Assembly: GCA_001017865.1 (NCBI GenBank)
Contig: LATQ01000001.1
Span: 590,317 to 598,867, forward strand
Direction of reading: 5' to 3'
From: Rhodococcus sp. IITR03
GTDB taxonomy: Bacteria > Actinomycetota > Actinomycetes > Mycobacteriales > Mycobacteriaceae
DNA length: 8,551 nucleotides
Shown: piece by piece, positions 6,931-8,551 of the stretch
Layout: each line of letters begins with the position of its first letter
Position numbering within the stretch: the stretch's first letter is position 1
The notes under the pieces: model-generated
The model's input: only the letters and a program-made list of their open reading frames with translations
Told to the model about the DNA's origin: nothing
Database searches by the model: none
Made by a program: the position numbers and the translations under genes

Positions 6931-7125
6931 ATGGACAACGCCCCCAAGCACGGTTCGGGCCGCCCCGAGGACAACGACGACCTCACCGGCCAGAAGATCA
7001 AGAACCTCGTCGACAAGCTCGAACAGAAGGTCGAGAACGAACGCGAGCAGGAGGGTGTACCCGGCAACGTCGCGGACCGGGTGAAGACGGAGAAGGTCGA
7101 ACCCGACGATCAGGCTCCCGAATGA
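6931..7125 (+). CDS. Small charged hypothetical protein, 64 residues
   Basis: Runs from ATG to TGA (7123-7125) and is very rich in Asp, Glu and Lys. It has no membrane segment, signal peptide or cysteine, and only one aromatic-free amphipathic stretch (LTGQKIKNLVDKLEQKVENEREQ, residues about 18-40) that could form a helix or short coiled coil; both ends look disordered. I do not recognise the family. Composition resembles small hydrophilic stress proteins of the CsbD kind, but the CsbD motif is absent. Support for a real gene: a ribosome site, a SigF-type promoter, and codons nearly all ending in G or C. It converges on the alcohol dehydrogenase gene with only 7 bp between stop codons, so the two transcripts probably overlap at their 3' ends. 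Confidence 0.7.
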   Translation: MDNAPKHGSGRPEDNDDLTGQKIKNLVDKLEQKVENEREQEGVPGNVADRVKTEKVEPDDQAPE

Positions 7126-7132
7126 GCCGTTC

Positions 7133-8290
7133 TCAGGCGTAGATCCGCCCGTAGAGTTCGCGGATCTCGTCGGCCGTCGGGATCCTCGGGTTGTTGTTCG
7201 GGGATCCCGACGCCAGCGCCTGCTCGGCCATGACCGGGACCCTCTCGTCCCAGGTCTGCTTGTCGATGCCGTAGGACTTCGGTGTCGGCACCTCCACGTC
7301 GCGGCACAGTTCCTTCAGCGCGACGACCAGGTCGGCGGCGGCGGTCGCATCCGAGGCATCCGCCGAAGTCGCGCCGAGGGCGCGGGCGCAGTCGGCATAA
7401 CGGGACTCGGCGGCATCCACGGAGAATTCGGTGACCGCCGGGAACAGCATGGCGTTCGACAGGCCGTGCGCAACATGGAAGTGCGCGCCGATCGGCCGGC
7501 TCATGCCGTGCACGAGCGCGACGCTGGAGTTGGAGAACGCGATGCCCGCCTGCGTGGCGGCCAGCATCATCCGCTCGCGCGCCTCGGCATCCTGCCCGTC
7601 CGCATAGACGCGTCGCAGCACCTGGCCGATGGTGCCGATCGCGACCAGCGCGAGGCTGTCGGAGAACGGGTTCGCCTTCCTGCTGACATAGGCCTCGATG
7701 GCGTGGGTGAGCGCGTCCACGCCGGTGTCCGCGGTCAGGCGCGGGGGCATCGTCAGGGTGAGCCGGTAGTCGACGATCGCGGCGACCGGCAGGAAGGCCA
7801 GACCCGGGCACAGCATCTTCTCGTCGGTCTCGCTGTCGCTGATGACCGTGAACTGGGTTGCCTCCGAGCCGCTTCCCGCCGTGGTGGGCACGGCGATCAC
7901 CGGTAGCGCCGGACCGATGTTGTCGCGTGGCGCCTTGTAATCGCGCATGTGGCCGCCCTGCCGGGCGAGCAGGCCGAGTGCCTTGGCCGTGTCCATCGGG
8001 CTTCCCCCACCGAACCCGATCACGCAGTCGGCGTCGTGCTCGGCGACCGCAGCGACACCCGCCTCGAGCGAGGCGGTGGTGGGGTCGGGCACGGTCTCGG
8101 CGAAGACAGCGGGCTGCAGTCCGGCGGCCTCGAGCTGCGCGACCATCCGATCCACCGCGCCCGTGCCGACCAGGAACTTGTCGGTCACCACCAGCGGTCG
8201 GGCGAGTCCGAGTCCGGCAACGACCTCCCCGATCTCGTCGACGGCACCCCCGCCGACGCGCATGATGCGTGGAAGTGCGATGGAAGCCAC
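7133..8290 (-). CDS. Iron-containing (group III) alcohol dehydrogenase
   Basis: An intact protein of 385 residues, normal for the FucO/DhaT family. It starts at GTG (8290) with a strong ribosome site. The N-terminal Rossmann-like half has GGGSPMDTAKA (94-104) and PTTAGSGSEAT (135-145). The helical half carries the metal site: D192 and H196 in DALTHAIEAYVS, H261 in HGMSRPIGAH and H275 in HGLSNAMLFP. D37 in VVTDK matches the Asp of FucO that favours NAD over NADP. It should interconvert an alcohol and an aldehyde or ketone in the cytoplasm with NAD(H). Motifs do not reveal the substrate; lactaldehyde/propanediol, 1,3-propanediol or another short-chain alcohol are all possible. It is monocistronic in this view and opposite to all other genes. 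Its frame is undamaged, unlike four of the plus-strand genes. Confidence 0.93.
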   Translation of the reverse strand: MASIALPRIMRVGGGAVDEIGEVVAGLGLARPLVVTDKFLVGTGAVDRMVAQLEAAGLQPAVFAETVPDPTTASLEAGVAAVAEHDADCVIGFGGGSPMDTAKALGLLARQGGHMRDYKAPRDNIGPALPVIAVPTTAGSGSEATQFTVISDSETDEKMLCPGLAFLPVAAIVDYRLTLTMPPRLTADTGVDALTHAIEAYVSRKANPFSDSLALVAIGTIGQVLRRVYADGQDAEARERMMLAATQAGIAFSNSSVALVHGMSRPIGAHFHVAHGLSNAMLFPAVTEFSVDAAESRYADCARALGATSADASDATAAADLVVALKELCRDVEVPTPKSYGIDKQTWDERVPVMAEQALASGSPNNNPRIPTADEIRELYGRIYA

Positions 8291-8296
8291 GTGCGA

Positions 8297-8303
8297 TCCC
8301 TCC
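8297..8303 (-). promoter_or_regulatory. Strong ribosome binding site GGAGGGA for the alcohol dehydrogenase
   Basis: On the minus strand GGAGGGA lies 6 bases before GTG 8290 and fixes that start. The upstream stretch 8304-8400 must hold the promoter; TAGACA (minus strand, about 8327-8332) is the only -10-like hexamer noticed and has no clear -35. Confidence 0.7.
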
Positions 8304-8551
8304 TCGAGTATCCGGCCGACGGGTCGTGTCTACCGCATCACAGCCGCGAGCGGAGGCATCCGGCGGATTCCGGGAAGTCTCACCCCTCGACGACCCGCAG
8401 TGTCACCCCACCTTCCCGGAGGAAGGCCATGTCACCCCACCTTCCCGGAGGAAGGCCAATGTCACCCCGCCTTCCCGGAGGAAGGCCGTGTCACCCCGCT
8501 TCCCGGAGCCTTCCGCGCGGTGAGCAGCCCGAGCCGCTGAGGTCGTCCGCA
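8304..8551. other. Non-coding region right of the dehydrogenase gene
   Basis: No supportable gene. 8304-8400 is the presumed dehydrogenase promoter region and contains one degenerate repeat unit. 8401-8514 is the tandem repeat. The last 37 bases (8515-8551) show no recognisable feature; a short minus-strand frame open from the right edge to a TGA in repeat unit 4 (8491-8493) could be the end of an outside gene but is too short to judge. Confidence 0.6.
8401..8514. repeat. Tandem repeat, 29-30 bp period, each unit with a hairpin
   Basis: Units begin at 8401, 8430, 8460 and 8489 with TGTCACCCC and carry CCTTCCCGGAGGAAGG, a 6-bp stem with a CGGA loop, at 8411-8426, 8440-8455 and 8470-8485. Units 1-3 differ only by an extra A in unit 2, an A-to-G in unit 3 before the stem and the last base. 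Unit 4 is degenerate: one C is lost and the right arm is replaced. A weaker relative (TTCCGGGAA then TCTCACCCC) lies at 8368-8386. Units are directly adjacent without spacers, so this is not a CRISPR. It could be an extragenic repeat, a set of terminators for a gene to the right, or a protein binding array upstream of the dehydrogenase. Confidence 0.85.

Noticed and set aside
8401..8514. CRISPR array
   Set aside because: The 29-30 bp units abut with no unique spacers, and no cas gene is present.
7947..8540. Plus-strand frames with repeated peptides such as CHPTFPEEG over the repeat array
   Set aside because: The peptide repeats just reflect the DNA tandem repeat in different frames; the frames also run antisense through the dehydrogenase gene and have no ribosome site.

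Overview
ORGANISM. High-GC DNA (roughly two-thirds G+C, codons almost always ending in G or C) with densely packed genes, GTG starts and Nocardiaceae-like protein families. The window most likely comes from a Rhodococcus chromosome or a close relative. This is judged from protein content and composition only; there is no rRNA or tRNA. LAYOUT. (1) Positions 1-3320 hold a translationally coupled pair: the C-terminal part of a glutamate-synthase-like large subunit (GXGXG domain plus an extra helical tail), then a CysJ-like NADPH diflavin reductase (FMN flavodoxin + FAD/NADPH domains). (2) Positions 3321-3467 are a short regulatory gap with a long imperfect hairpin, a third copy of part of its arm, and a promoter-like -10. 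(3) Positions 3468-6801 are a probable three-gene operon: an EF-G2-type GTPase, a LmbE/PIG-L-type zinc deacetylase and a small SRPBCC protein. (4) Positions 6802-6930 hold what may be the tail of a lost minus-strand gene, then a good SigF/SigB-type stress promoter. (5) Positions 6931-7125 encode a 64-residue, highly charged hypothetical protein. (6) Positions 7133-8290 encode an intact iron-type alcohol dehydrogenase on the minus strand. (7) Positions 8304-8551 are non-coding and contain a 29-30 bp tandem repeat whose units each carry a 6-bp hairpin. HOW THE GENES MAY WORK TOGETHER. The most interesting idea is the first pair. A glutamate-synthase-type enzyme normally takes electrons from GltD or ferredoxin; here the next gene, overlapping by 4 bp, encodes a flavodoxin-type NADPH reductase that could be a dedicated donor. 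No sulfite reductase hemoprotein gene is visible beside it. QUALITY WARNING. Four plus-strand genes are broken by six frame shifts. Each is explained by loss of exactly one base from a short G or C run, and adding the base back restores family-typical protein. This looks like sequence or assembly error more than real gene decay. Gene spans below cover the restored reading frames.
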